38,080 nucleotides of DNA, taken from the NCBI GenBank assembly GCA_021108075.1, contig JAIORP010000187.1, forward strand, positions 1-38,080, read 5' to 3'. A program made the position numbers and the translations under genes. Shown piece after piece: positions 25,365-33,749 of the stretch. The DNA is from Candidatus Omnitrophota bacterium. Lineage in GTDB: Bacteria; Omnitrophota; Gorgyraeia; Zapsychrales; Zapsychraceae. Numbering within the stretch: the stretch's first letter is position 1; the number at the start of each line of letters is the position of its first letter. Below the pieces are notes generated by a model. The model searched no databases, had not been told where the DNA came from, and saw only the letters and a program-made list of their open reading frames with translations.

Positions 25365-28300
25365 TTAAGATCTCAACCGGCCGATCCAGCGGCGGAAACG
25401 TTCGGTATACAAAAAAGCGACCGGAATAAAGACAAATGTCAACACACCCGCGGCCGCCATTCCCCCGATAATAGCCGCGCTCATCGACGTCTTCAAAGGC
25501 ATGACCGAACTTAACTGCGGCCAGGTTCCTAAGATGACTGCGATCGTGGTGAGGATGACCGCGCGGAATTTGACAGTGACGCCTTGACGGATCGCCTCCT
25601 TAAGCTCAACACCTTCTTTCAATTTCATGAGGGTATAATCAATCACAAGAATGGCATCATTAATAACCAGGCCGACCAACATAACCATCCCTAAAAGGGA
25701 CGAAACATTAATGGTTTCTTCAGTAAAAAACAACGAAATGAAAACACCGGTATACGATAAAATAATCAGACTAAAACTCGGGAAAGGATAGACAAAGGAA
25801 TTCATCAAGGCAGCCAGGATCATGAAGGTCAGAACGATCGCCAGAAAAAAGGCCTTACCGACTTCCTGATTCGTTTCGTCCTGATTGTCCGAGTCTCCGG
25901 CAAAGGTATACCCGTAACCAGGCTGAAAATCGATGTCTTTAAAACATTCATCCAGATATTTGCGCATAAAACCCAGGTTTGATTTGGACAAAAAACCTTC
26001 CAGCCGGATAATCCTCTGACGGTCAATGTGCCGGATCGTCGGGATGGCTTTGCTTTCTACGAGCTGCCCGAGCTCCGTTATGGGAACAAGCCCTTTAACA
26101 GATATGATCCCTATCTGTTCAATATCATGCGATTCCGTCATATAGTCCTCAATCAACTCAACATTGATGTCATATTCCTCGCCATTTTCTTTATAAACAT
26201 TCATGTCATTGCCATAAATGGAATAACGCAGGGCATCCCCGATATCAGAATTATCAACATTATAATTAATCAACTTATTCTGATCCGGGATAAAAAGGAC
26301 TTCATCTTTCGGCAACTTGTATGAGGATGTGACCGCGCGAAAATATCCGCTTTGTTCCATCGACTGTTTCATCTTTTGGGCATTAGCAACCATCTCGTCA
26401 TAATCAATGCCGAAAACATTAATGGAAACATCCCCCTGGCTCGCATCCCCCATGCCGCCCGAGCGGACCAAAACAATGTCAGCGTCGGGGATAACCGCCA
26501 ATTGGGGAATCAGGCCATTGATGATGTCCAGGTCGCTGCGCTCCCTCTGTTTGGACGGGGTCAAGTCGACATACACGCTGGCATTCTCTTCCCCATTATT
26601 GCCCACATCCGTGAAAATGGACTTCTTCTCGGAAACCCGGGCCGCGACCTGTTCAACCCATTCGACCGCTTCCAATGTCTTCTCAATTTTTGTGCCCTGC
26701 GGCATCGTTATCTTCGCGAGAATCTGGTCCTGGTCTGAATTGGGATAGAATTCATTACCGACATAAGGAAGAATCACAGCTATGACGAGCGCAAAGAAAG
26801 CAATAACCCCGACCAGCGTTAGGAAAGGAAATCGGAATATCGTATTAAAAAATTTTTCATAAACATGCTCGATAGACATGAAAATCTTATCCGTCACAAA
26901 AAACATAAGCCTGAATGGCGCGCTCAAAATTTTACGCAACACCCCTCGCTTTTGATCTTTTTGCTCGGACAATAACAGGGCGCACATCATCGGGGTCAAG
27001 CTAAACGAGGCGATCAAAGAGAATATCGTCGCGTAGACAACCGTGAGGCCGAAGGATTCAAAAAATTTCCCAACGATGCCCCCCATAAAGGCGATCGGGG
27101 TAAAGACGACGAGGTTTGTACCGGCTGAGGCGATAACCGCGTTTGAGACTTCCTTTGTGCCATCTATGGCCGCGTCAACCGACGATTTGCCGCGCTCCAA
27201 ATGCATCAAGACGCTTTCGATGATGACAATCGCATTGGCAATCAGCGTTCCCAAAGACACCGCGATCGCCAGCAGGGTCATGATGTTAAACGAGAACCCG
27301 GAAAGATCCATCAAAAAAAACGTGGAAACAACCGAGGCCGGGATAATAATGGAACCAATCAAGGTCAATTTCCAGCGGCCGGTAAAAAGGTAAATCGCGA
27401 CAACCGTCAGGCAAATCCCCAAAATGATATTAAATCGCGCTTCCTTCGTCTCATCGATGATGAACGTGGTCGTATCGGTCGCGATCTTAAGCTCAACACC
27501 CTCGGGCAGCTTTTCCTTAAGTTTATCCATTTGACGGCGGATCTTACGGGCGATATTAACCGCGTTGCCGTCTGAGACCTTATTCACCGATAAGGCCACG
27601 CAATCTTTGCCGTTAAAACGGGCGGCGGTGCTCATCTCTTCGGCAGAATCTTCAATGATCGCAATATCTTTTAATTTAAATTGCGATCCGTCCTCCGAAG
27701 TTAAAACCATATTGGCAATTTCATCGACATCCGTAAATTCCCCGATAAACCGAACGTTAAAAGACGCCTGCTTCTTTTCGATCGTTCCTCCGGGCACATT
27801 ACGGTTCTTAAAATCAATCTTATCGATCACTTCAGAAATGGTGATGTAATGTTTCTTCATCAACATCGGATCGAGCAGGACATTGATCTGCCTTTGACGG
27901 CCCCCGAAAATTTCAACATTCGCGACACCTTCAACTTTAGATAATTCATTCTTTAAAAATTTATCCGCATACTCATAAAGATAAACACCATCTTTTGTGT
28001 CGCTTAGCAAGACCATATTCAGAACAGGGGTCATCAGCGGGTCGAACTTCTCAACAATCGAGCGCTCGGCATTTCCCGGCAAATCATTGCTGATCGCTTC
28101 GACCTTATCTTTCACTTCAATAAACTTAGTGTTGACATCCGCTGACAACAAAAATTCAACCATCACTAATCCCATGCCCTCATAGGCAAAACTTTCAATC
28201 GTCTTGATTTCCGATAATTCGGCAACCTGATCTTCAATCTTATCGTTAACAAGGGTTTCGACCTCTAGCGGGGTTGCGCCGGCGTAAATGGTTTTAACCG

Positions 28301-28430
28301 TTACAATGGGAAAATCAATCCTGGGCGTGGATTCAATATTTAAATTGGTATACGAGACAAGTCCGAGGACCACGAACAATAAAATAAACATGGTCGTTGT
28401 CACGGGTCTTTTGACGAAAAATTCAATCAT
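25365..28430 (-). CDS. RND efflux permease with altered proton-relay residues
   Basis: A 1021-residue inner-membrane transporter of the HAE1/AcrB type. It starts MIEFFVKRPVTTTMF, has TM1, the first porter loop (about 35-330), TM2-TM7, the second porter loop and TM8-TM12, the normal length and order. The two neighbouring aspartates of TM4 that carry protons in AcrB (D407/D408, in LVDDAIVVVEN) align with Ala398 and Asn399 (LIANAIVIIES). In TM10 the AcrB KN pair aligns with Asn924-Asp925; the TM11 arginine is kept (Arg956). The energy coupling must differ or be lost. It is last in the TetR, TolC, adaptor, RND operon, but a 156-base gap with a repeat separates it from the adaptor gene. Confidence 0.88.
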   Translation of the reverse strand: MIEFFVKRPVTTTMFILLFVVLGLVSYTNLNIESTPRIDFPIVTVKTIYAGATPLEVETLVNDKIEDQVAELSEIKTIESFAYEGMGLVMVEFLLSADVNTKFIEVKDKVEAISNDLPGNAERSIVEKFDPLMTPVLNMVLLSDTKDGVYLYEYADKFLKNELSKVEGVANVEIFGGRQRQINVLLDPMLMKKHYITISEVIDKIDFKNRNVPGGTIEKKQASFNVRFIGEFTDVDEIANMVLTSEDGSQFKLKDIAIIEDSAEEMSTAARFNGKDCVALSVNKVSDGNAVNIARKIRRQMDKLKEKLPEGVELKIATDTTTFIIDETKEARFNIILGICLTVVAIYLFTGRWKLTLIGSIIIPASVVSTFFLMDLSGFSFNIMTLLAIAVSLGTLIANAIVIIESVLMHLERGKSSVDAAIDGTKEVSNAVIASAGTNLVVFTPIAFMGGIVGKFFESFGLTVVYATIFSLIASFSLTPMMCALLLSEQKDQKRGVLRKILSAPFRLMFFVTDKIFMSIEHVYEKFFNTIFRFPFLTLVGVIAFFALVIAVILPYVGNEFYPNSDQDQILAKITMPQGTKIEKTLEAVEWVEQVAARVSEKKSIFTDVGNNGEENASVYVDLTPSKQRERSDLDIINGLIPQLAVIPDADIVLVRSGGMGDASQGDVSINVFGIDYDEMVANAQKMKQSMEQSGYFRAVTSSYKLPKDEVLFIPDQNKLINYNVDNSDIGDALRYSIYGNDMNVYKENGEEYDINVELIEDYMTESHDIEQIGIISVKGLVPITELGQLVESKAIPTIRHIDRQRIIRLEGFLSKSNLGFMRKYLDECFKDIDFQPGYGYTFAGDSDNQDETNQEVGKAFFLAIVLTFMILAALMNSFVYPFPSFSLIILSYTGVFISLFFTEETINVSSLLGMVMLVGLVINDAILVIDYTLMKLKEGVELKEAIRQGVTVKFRAVILTTIAVILGTWPQLSSVMPLKTSMSAAIIGGMAAAGVLTFVFIPVAFLYTERFRRWIGRLRS

Positions 28431-28460
28431 ACATTTTCCTCTATCTTGCTATCATTGAAA

Positions 28461-28562
28461 TTAGTGCGGATAAAGAATGAACAGATTTACACGGGGCTAA
28501 AAATGAATAAAAACACGACATCTGTGAGAATCCGTTCTTTTATACGTTTGCATCCGTGTTAA
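28461..28562. repeat. Degenerate ATCCGTG-type repeat inside the efflux operon
   Basis: Contains ATCCG and CATCCGTGTTAAAAA at its right and GATTTACACGGGG at its left, resembling 25028-25135. It separates the adaptor stop from the permease start. Confidence 0.4.
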
Positions 28563-28586
28563 AAAAAATAGAACCTGCTGCCGCCT

Positions 28587-29252
28587 TTATTTTCTATGTT
28601 CGATTATCTTGATTTTCTCACCGTCATGAAGCATGGACTGACCGGCAACGATCAGTTGATCGCCTTCGTTTAGTCCTTGCTTGACATTAAATCCATAACC
28701 ATTCCTGGAAGCCAGAATAATCTCTTGCAATTTGGCCAACCCGCCAGTGGTGGCAATCCAGACATGATATCGGCCATCTTTGCCCTGAGCGGCTTCAGAT
28801 GGAATATTGATCGCACTCATATACGTCCGGGTGGTCGCAAAACAAACATGAAAAGGCTGCGTCGTTTCTACGGAGTTCTTCAGACTGATCCGAACATAAT
28901 ACAATCCGGTTTCGACCACTAAATCCGTTGAGACAACAAGAATCTGCCCTTCCGCCCGTTGCGAACCATCCTTAATAAAAACCGGTTGCCCGGCTTTGAG
29001 CCGTTGTTTCACATTCTTGGTCACATAACCTTCGTAAATAGCGGCGCTCTTTTTCTTGACCGTAAATTTAGTGTATTCAGGAACGTCTGCCCGTTTGATC
29101 GTTTTAACGACCACCGGCTTACCGTGTTTCGCCCACTCTTTATATGGACTTACGATTTTTCGTTCCCGTTTTGCGACGACGGCTCTTTGTTTCCACTGGA
29201 CGATGCCGATCACAGCCATTGCAGTGATGGTGAGAATAATTATTTTTTTCAT
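28587..29252 (-). CDS. Shortened RND periplasmic adaptor (membrane fusion protein)
   Basis: A 221-residue adaptor; typical ones have 350-400. An N-terminal signal anchor (about 3-20) leads to KPVVVKTIKRADVPEYT, the usual first strand. The sequence then goes directly to beta-barrel strands (YEGYVTKNVKQRLKAGQPVFI, GQILVVSTDLVVETGLYYVRISLKN) and to the membrane-proximal domain (INIPSEAAQGKDGRYHVWIA, GLNEGDQLIVAGQSMLHDGEKIKI). The lipoyl half-motifs and the alpha-helical hairpin that touches TolC are missing. There is no cysteine for lipidation. It lies 5 bases after the TolC gene. The loss may be a clean internal deletion or a specialised short form. Confidence 0.75.
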   Translation of the reverse strand: MKKIIILTITAMAVIGIVQWKQRAVVAKRERKIVSPYKEWAKHGKPVVVKTIKRADVPEYTKFTVKKKSAAIYEGYVTKNVKQRLKAGQPVFIKDGSQRAEGQILVVSTDLVVETGLYYVRISLKNSVETTQPFHVCFATTRTYMSAINIPSEAAQGKDGRYHVWIATTGGLAKLQEIILASRNGYGFNVKQGLNEGDQLIVAGQSMLHDGEKIKIIEHRK

Positions 29253-29257
29253 AGGGT

Positions 29258-30574
29258 TTATTTTGATCTGTCTGATTGCAGTTGGTCGGTCAGTTTTTCT
29301 ATTTTGGCCAAGGCCAGATTAATGTTATATAGCGTTAACTGCCGGCTCAATTTTTCATTCGTTAAAATCAATTCCGTATCATTGAGGTCGGTCAAAGATA
29401 CCTGTCCGGATTCCAACAAGTCCTGACTGAGTTTAAACGATTCTTCAGCTAATTCAACCGAAGCATTGTTTGCTTTTAATGTGTTCAGGTATTGATTGTA
29501 TTCGGACATGGTGTTATCCAACTCAAGAATAAAATCTTTTTTACTCTTTTCATAACTGATTTGCGCCGTCGACTTATCGATCCGGGCTTGAAATAATTGA
29601 TGCGCCTTCTTGCCCCCTTCCCAAATAGGGATGGAGACTTTTACGCCAACCACACCATAGGGATCGATCAAGTCTCCGGAGATATCCGCCTGACCATCGC
29701 TGCCTTGATATGTCCAATTGGCGAACATGGAAAGTTCCGGATAAAAACCGGCCTTCTTGACTTTCAGCAAGTCAGAACGCAAAGCAACATTTTGTTCCAG
29801 GGCTTTTAAAGTGGGTTCATTGGTAATCATTTTTTGATACAGGTCTTCAAATTTTAACGGCCGATAACTATCCGCAAAGTCTTGAACCAATCGAATCTGT
29901 TTATCCGGGACCAAGCCCATAACGCGCTTTAATATCTTCAAGGATGATTCTAAAGAGGTGCGCGCATCATTGACTTTTGGTTTTCTTGTCGCAATATCTG
30001 ATGCGATTTTGATATTATCTCTTTTAGACATCCGCCCGGTGGCTGAACGGTTGGTCATAATTTCTTTATTCTGTTTTGAGTTCAGGTAGGACTGTTCCAA
30101 AATATTATAATTTTTTTGCGCTAAAAGGGCGGCATAATAACTGACCTTGGCCGTGTAAATCACATCTCTTTGCGCGGCTTCCTGATCAAAATGACTGATA
30201 GCAATGTATTTATTGGCGGCATCAATCGCGGCCGACACCTTTCCAAACGCCCATAAAAGTTGTGAAAACGTTGTTTGGGAACTGATGCCATAATCATCGG
30301 TTAGCATAGCTGACGTGGGGTATTCGAAATTGCTCGACCATGAGACATTATGATCGATCTGGGGATATATCTCTGACTTGACTTCTCTATATTGGGCGTC
30401 TCTTTTCTGGATGTCATTGGTCTTTATCCGCAAGTCTTCGCTGGTTTTGAGGGCCTGCTCAATGGCCTGGCTCAGGTCCACTTTTAACCTGGCCTGGTCT
30501 GCGGCGGCTGGATCAGGGCAAATAAAGAACGGCAATAACACGAACGATAATAATATTAGGTGTTGATTTTTCAT
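29258..30574 (-). CDS. TolC-family outer-membrane efflux protein
   Basis: A 438-residue outer-membrane channel subunit with signal peptide 1-25 (ending AAADQ). The two OEP repeats are visible: the first begins LSQAIEQALKTSEDLRIKTNDIQKRDAQYREVKSEIYPQID, the second begins near LEQNVALRSDLLKVKKAGFYPELSMFANWTYQG. The long heptad-like helices (for example around 355-410) form the periplasmic tunnel of a TolC trimer. AAGAGG precedes the ATG. It lies 16 bases after the TetR gene and 5 before the adaptor gene, so it is one transcript with both. Confidence 0.9.
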   Translation of the reverse strand: MKNQHLILLSFVLLPFFICPDPAAADQARLKVDLSQAIEQALKTSEDLRIKTNDIQKRDAQYREVKSEIYPQIDHNVSWSSNFEYPTSAMLTDDYGISSQTTFSQLLWAFGKVSAAIDAANKYIAISHFDQEAAQRDVIYTAKVSYYAALLAQKNYNILEQSYLNSKQNKEIMTNRSATGRMSKRDNIKIASDIATRKPKVNDARTSLESSLKILKRVMGLVPDKQIRLVQDFADSYRPLKFEDLYQKMITNEPTLKALEQNVALRSDLLKVKKAGFYPELSMFANWTYQGSDGQADISGDLIDPYGVVGVKVSIPIWEGGKKAHQLFQARIDKSTAQISYEKSKKDFILELDNTMSEYNQYLNTLKANNASVELAEESFKLSQDLLESGQVSLTDLNDTELILTNEKLSRQLTLYNINLALAKIEKLTDQLQSDRSK

Positions 30575-30590
30575 CGATCTTACCTCTTGT

Positions 30591-31244
30591 CTATTTGTTG
30601 TTGACGCCTTTTAAATAAACGGCTAATTGCTTTTTATAGTGTTTCCCTAAACACTCAAAATCTTCTTCTTCAATGGTCATGGGGATCCCGACCAAAATCG
30701 CCATCAATCCGATTAAAATCTCTTCTGCCTTTAATTTCGTGTTTATACTTTTTTCTTTGACCGCCTGCACGATGATTTGAAGCAAATAGATTTCAAACGT
30801 CATGGCGGGAATATCTTCAATCCCCGGACATTCTGAAAAGGCATAATAGCGTTCCGCGATTGAAATCTCCAGGGCTTCATGTCTGAAGTGTTCCCCCACA
30901 CAAATAGATATAAACTCATAAAACATATTAGAGCCTGGCATTTCTTCTGCTATGATACTAAAAAGCAAATGAATCTGGTCGACTGCTCCCAACTGATGGC
31001 CTTTCTTCTGAACCAGCCAAATGGTCTTGATCGCGAATAACTGTTTGAAATAGATAATCAGATCAACTTTTTGGGGAAAATAGTTATAAAAAGTGGCTTC
31101 TGACACCTCCACCTGATCGCACACGTCTTTGATGGAAATGTCGTGAAATCGCTGGGTTTGCAGGCGGGTGATAAATTCATTCATTACGGCAATCTTGGTC
31201 TTGGCATATTTTTTCTCGCGCAATAAAAAATTGTTTGGGTCCAT
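30591..31244 (-). CDS. TetR/AcrR-family regulator of the efflux operon
   Basis: A 217-residue repressor-type regulator. The N-terminal helix-turn-helix is plain (ISIKDVCDQVEVSEATFYNYFPQKVDLIIYF, about 33-63) and the helical remainder binds an unknown ligand. I start it at the ATG at 31242-31244, since AAAGGAG stands eight bases before it; an upstream in-frame start would add 11 residues and overlap this site. It is first in the efflux operon and so probably represses its own transcription together with that of the TolC, adaptor and permease genes, as AcrR-like proteins do. Confidence 0.88.
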   Translation of the reverse strand: MDPNNFLLREKKYAKTKIAVMNEFITRLQTQRFHDISIKDVCDQVEVSEATFYNYFPQKVDLIIYFKQLFAIKTIWLVQKKGHQLGAVDQIHLLFSIIAEEMPGSNMFYEFISICVGEHFRHEALEISIAERYYAFSECPGIEDIPAMTFEIYLLQIIVQAVKEKSINTKLKAEEILIGLMAILVGIPMTIEEEDFECLGKHYKKQLAVYLKGVNNK

Positions 31245-31265
31245 CTTTAATTCTCCTTTTAAAAA

Positions 31266-31294
31266 AATATAGCACAATTTATTTTTATAGTCAA
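31266..31294 (-). promoter_or_regulatory. Promoter of the efflux operon
   Basis: TTGACT (31289-31294), a 17-base spacer and TATATT (31266-31271), minus strand, about 15 bases before the TetR Shine-Dalgarno sequence. The TetR operator would be expected to overlap it. Confidence 0.75.
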
Positions 31295-31806
31295 CCCTAT
31301 TTTTTTAATCTACCGTATTTTTCAAAAAAACGTCTTTTTCACATATTCAGCAGCTATTTTATCCATCAACCCGAGTTCCATTAGCAAGTGCAGCAAATGA
31401 CAAACTATTCACTTGCAGAGACTTAACTAAGGCATGAGTTGATAATTCGCGCAACTCCGTGAATCTCCTCGGAGCAGAGCTCAGAGGAATTCACTCCATT
31501 AATTTAAAGGTCTTCTTAATATCTTAAAAACTAAAAATCTGTTGTGCTACACACAAAAATTCCAATATAATGTTGCACTTGTTTTTTGAACTCGGGCAAT
31601 CAAAGAGAGCGGCTTCTGTGTCAGCAAAGGAAGCCCTTGACACTCGCCTCTTTTCCTTATAAACTTTTCACACATCAAAGCGGTTCTTTTGCGCTGAGTG
31701 TTTCTACTTGATCTTTTACAATTAATATTTACTCCTTTACCCATTTCTTTCTTAATGACAACTTAAAGTTTAGAGCTTACAGCTTTTTACCTTTCTACCT
31801 ATTATT
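31295..31806. other. Gene-free region before tmRNA
   Basis: About 510 bases without a convincing gene. It holds the compact inverted-repeat element at 31454-31497. A 65-codon minus ORF (31547-31744) has no recognisable domain and I do not accept it. The stretch 31360-31440 has a CAAGTG/CACTTG inverted repeat. No clear tmRNA promoter was found. Confidence 0.5.
31454..31497. repeat. Second miniature inverted-repeat element, short form
   Basis: The two ends seen at 25144-25266 are here almost fused: GTGAATCTCCTCGGAGC pairs with GCTCAGAGGAATTCAC with one bulge. The 36 bases at 31467-31502 equal 25236-25271. Confidence 0.65.
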
Positions 31807-32202
31807 GGGGGTGACTGGTTTCGACTAGAGGAGTTGTTGTATAGGTGGCATGCCGAGGATTCCTGGTTGGCCTCGTTAAACATCCGGGTAACAATTAAAC
31901 GGCGAAGATTCAATTCTAGCCCAGGCTAATGAAATCGTTGAACCGATTTTCAGCGGCCAACCTGTCTTAGCTTAAAAAAAAGCTAAGCCCTCTAGCTTAT
32001 CGTGCCTGTAGGTAAGTGAAGAGGCTCTACACAGGCTGGTCCTGCGAATTGCTTTTGTTTGCGGGATGAGATTTTTAAAAGCTGGTTCTGTTTAACTTTG
32101 TTTGCTGAGGTGAGCAGGATAAGATTAAAAGGCAGACTAAGCATGTAGAGGCTTATGCAAAGCCCTGTTAGGACCGGGGTTCGATTCCCCGCACCTCCAC
32201 CA
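31807..32202 (+). ncRNA. ssrA: Transfer-messenger RNA
   Basis: A 396-base tmRNA that rescues stalled ribosomes and tags their peptides. The 5' GGGGGTG (31807-31813) pairs with CACCTCC (32192-32198), followed by A and an encoded CCA. The GACTGGTTTCGAC start and the GGTTCGATTCC T-arm are standard. The tag frame opens after TAAAC at GGC (31901) and closes at TAA (31973-31975), in the A-rich loop of the hairpin CTTAGCTT/AAGCTAAG, where tag stops usually lie. The tag has 24 codons, beginning GEDSIL and ending SGQPVLA. This is long, and it ends LA rather than the usual LAA. SmpB is encoded at 36185-36649. Confidence 0.95.
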
Positions 32203-32206
32203 ATAA

Positions 32207-32262
32207 AATAAAAGCCCCACAAATTATTATTTATTAATAACTTATGGGGCTTTTATTTTTTC
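32207..32262 (+). terminator. tmRNA terminator
   Basis: A 13-bp perfect stem (32207-32219 with 32245-32257, GCCCCA/TGGGGC flanked by A/T pairs) and a T run follow the CCA end by four bases. Confidence 0.85.
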
Positions 32263-32348
32263 ATATCTATCTGGTGCCCAAACGGTGCCTATCGCCCATC
32301 ACAATCAATCCTTTCGATCTCCCCTCCATAAATATTTCAATTTACTCC

Positions 32349-32377
32349 TTGACATTTGCGCTGATATATCGTATTAT
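32349..32377 (+). promoter_or_regulatory. Promoter of the arsR-like gene
   Basis: TTGACA (32349-32354), a 17-base spacer and TATTAT (32372-32377). Transcription should begin about 32384, only a few bases before the ATG at 32387, giving a leaderless mRNA. A GATA-N8-TATC half-palindrome overlaps the -10 box and could be the repressor site. Confidence 0.75.
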
Positions 32378-32386
32378 CTGGATAAA

Positions 32387-32662
32387 ATGATGAATAGAAA
32401 ATCAATAGACCCCAGCACTTACAGTAACATGTTTAAGGCCCTAGGGCATCCGGTAAGGCTCAAGATGGTTGCAGGACTCATAGGCAATGAGTGCCATGTG
32501 AATAAAATCGTACGCATGCTGCAATTGCCTCAATCAACCATATCACAGCACCTGACGGTCCTCAAAAACGCCGGGATCCTGACACCGCATAAAAATGGTG
32601 TGCAGACATGTTACCGGGTAGAAAACGAAACCGTGAAAAAAATTATTGCCTTATTAAAATAA
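32387..32662 (+). CDS. ArsR-family winged-helix repressor
   Basis: A 91-residue ArsR/SmtB-type regulator: MFKALGHPVRLKMVAGL, then the recognition region LQLPQSTISQHLTVLKNAGILTPHKNGVQTCYRV with the wing. Cys residues occur in GNECHVN and TCYRV, but the ELCVCDL metal-binding motif of classical arsenic sensors is absent, so the inducer is uncertain. The start is set at 32387 because the promoter lies just upstream; an in-frame ATG at 32285 would put the promoter inside the gene. It lies 103 bases upstream of the Acr3-like transporter gene, and the gap holds a possible operator. Confidence 0.88.
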   Translation: MMNRKSIDPSTYSNMFKALGHPVRLKMVAGLIGNECHVNKIVRMLQLPQSTISQHLTVLKNAGILTPHKNGVQTCYRVENETVKKIIALLK

Positions 32663-32682
32663 TATTTTCCTCGAAAATAATC

Positions 32683-32697
32683 GTATCGCCGCGATAC
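32683..32697 (+). promoter_or_regulatory. Possible ArsR operator
   Basis: A perfect palindrome, GTATCG-CCG-CGATAC, lies between the arsR-like and transporter genes. Its ATCGTAT neighbourhood resembles ATATCGTAT in the arsR promoter. Confidence 0.35.
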
Positions 32698-32765
32698 AGC
32701 ATACAAACATCTTTTACTGAGAACAACTACACATTCAATGAATACCCTTAAATAGCGAGCCTATC

Positions 32766-33749
32766 TTGTGGAACGTATTGAAGTTCATAAAAAAACATTT
32801 GGTTTACAGCATCCCCGCAACAATGGCCTTAGGAATTGCCTGTGGCTTGATCTTTGATTTATCGACTCTTAAAACCTTGATCGTTCCGGTATCGATCCTG
32901 ATGATCTACCCGATCATGGTAACTGTTAACGTTAAATCTTTGTTCTCCCAATGTCAGTTTAAATTACAAGGCGTCACCCAGACAGTCAACTTTCTCGTTA
33001 TCCCTTTCATCGGTTATGGACTCGGAGCTATCTTCTTTCAGGACAGCCCGATGACCGCCTTCGGCCTTTTGTTGATCGCGTCATTGCCTACCAGCGGAAT
33101 GACCCTCTCATGGACGGCCTTTGCCAGAGGAAATGTGAATGCCGCAATTAAAATGACCATGACCGGTTTGATTGCCGGGACCATCCTCAGCCCGCTATAC
33201 GCCAAGGCCTTTATGGGGCAAGTGATGACCATCCCGCTGACCGATGTCTTTCAGAAAATATCGATCATTATCGTTCTGCCCTTATTATTAGGATACCTGA
33301 CCCGCGTCCTGCTCATCATAATATATGGTCAAACCTCCTTTGATCAAAATCTCAAACAAAAATTTCCCCTGATCGCGACACTGGCCGTGCTCATGATCAT
33401 TTTTATTGCCATAGGCCTAAAAGCCAGAATTATCGTCGATCATCCACTCTTTGTTCTCAAAATGCTCATCCCCTTAATCATTTTTTACGCGGCAAACTAT
33501 ACATTGACAACGGTCATCGGTAGAATGTTCTTCTCCCGGGCGGATGCGGTCACACTCGTTTACGGTTCTGTTATGCGCAACCTCTCTGTCGCCCTGGCCA
33601 TGGCCATGACGATTTTCGGAAAAAAAGGCAGTGACATCGCATTGATCATTGCGGTAGCATATATTATCCAGGTGCAAACGGCTGCGGTCTTCGTTAAGAT
33701 ATCTCAAACACTCTTCAACAATAATAAAGGAGCTGAAGATGGAATATGA
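32766..33749 (+). CDS. Acr3/bile-acid-symporter-family transporter
   Basis: A 327-residue membrane protein with about ten helices, of the BASS superfamily to which Acr3 arsenite carriers belong. The start is HLVYSIPATMALGIACGLIFD. The helix-four region reads LLIASLPTSGMTLSWTAFARGNVNAA (102-127), where true Acr3 proteins have a Cys needed for arsenite (APCTAMVFVW); here the position is Ser/Thr. Arsenite transport is thus uncertain, though similar sequences are often labelled arsenic resistance protein. The start is TTG with no good Shine-Dalgarno. It overlaps the FAD oxidoreductase gene by 11 bases and follows an arsR-like gene, so the three are a regulated unit. Confidence 0.75.
   Translation: MWNVLKFIKKHLVYSIPATMALGIACGLIFDLSTLKTLIVPVSILMIYPIMVTVNVKSLFSQCQFKLQGVTQTVNFLVIPFIGYGLGAIFFQDSPMTAFGLLLIASLPTSGMTLSWTAFARGNVNAAIKMTMTGLIAGTILSPLYAKAFMGQVMTIPLTDVFQKISIIIVLPLLLGYLTRVLLIIIYGQTSFDQNLKQKFPLIATLAVLMIIFIAIGLKARIIVDHPLFVLKMLIPLIIFYAANYTLTTVIGRMFFSRADAVTLVYGSVMRNLSVALAMAMTIFGKKGSDIALIIAVAYIIQVQTAAVFVKISQTLFNNNKGAEDGI

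Noticed and set aside
31547..31744. Minus-strand ORF of 65 codons before tmRNA
   Set aside because: No domain and no Shine-Dalgarno; it lies in a repeat-bearing gap. Too weak to call.
32175..32202. tRNA-like T-arm and CCA
   Set aside because: It is the 3' end of tmRNA, not a separate tRNA.
31992..32222. Minus-strand ORF of 76 codons with GGGAGNRTPVLTG
   Set aside because: It is the antisense of the tmRNA 3' end; such frames are a common annotation artefact.
32285..32386. Longer ArsR starting at ATG 32285
   Set aside because: A near-perfect promoter (32349-32377) lies inside it; family homology begins after 32387.
32487..32499. GGCAATGAGTGCC, similar to the leader hairpin core
   Set aside because: It lies inside arsR coding sequence, has a seven-base loop and is not followed by a terminator.
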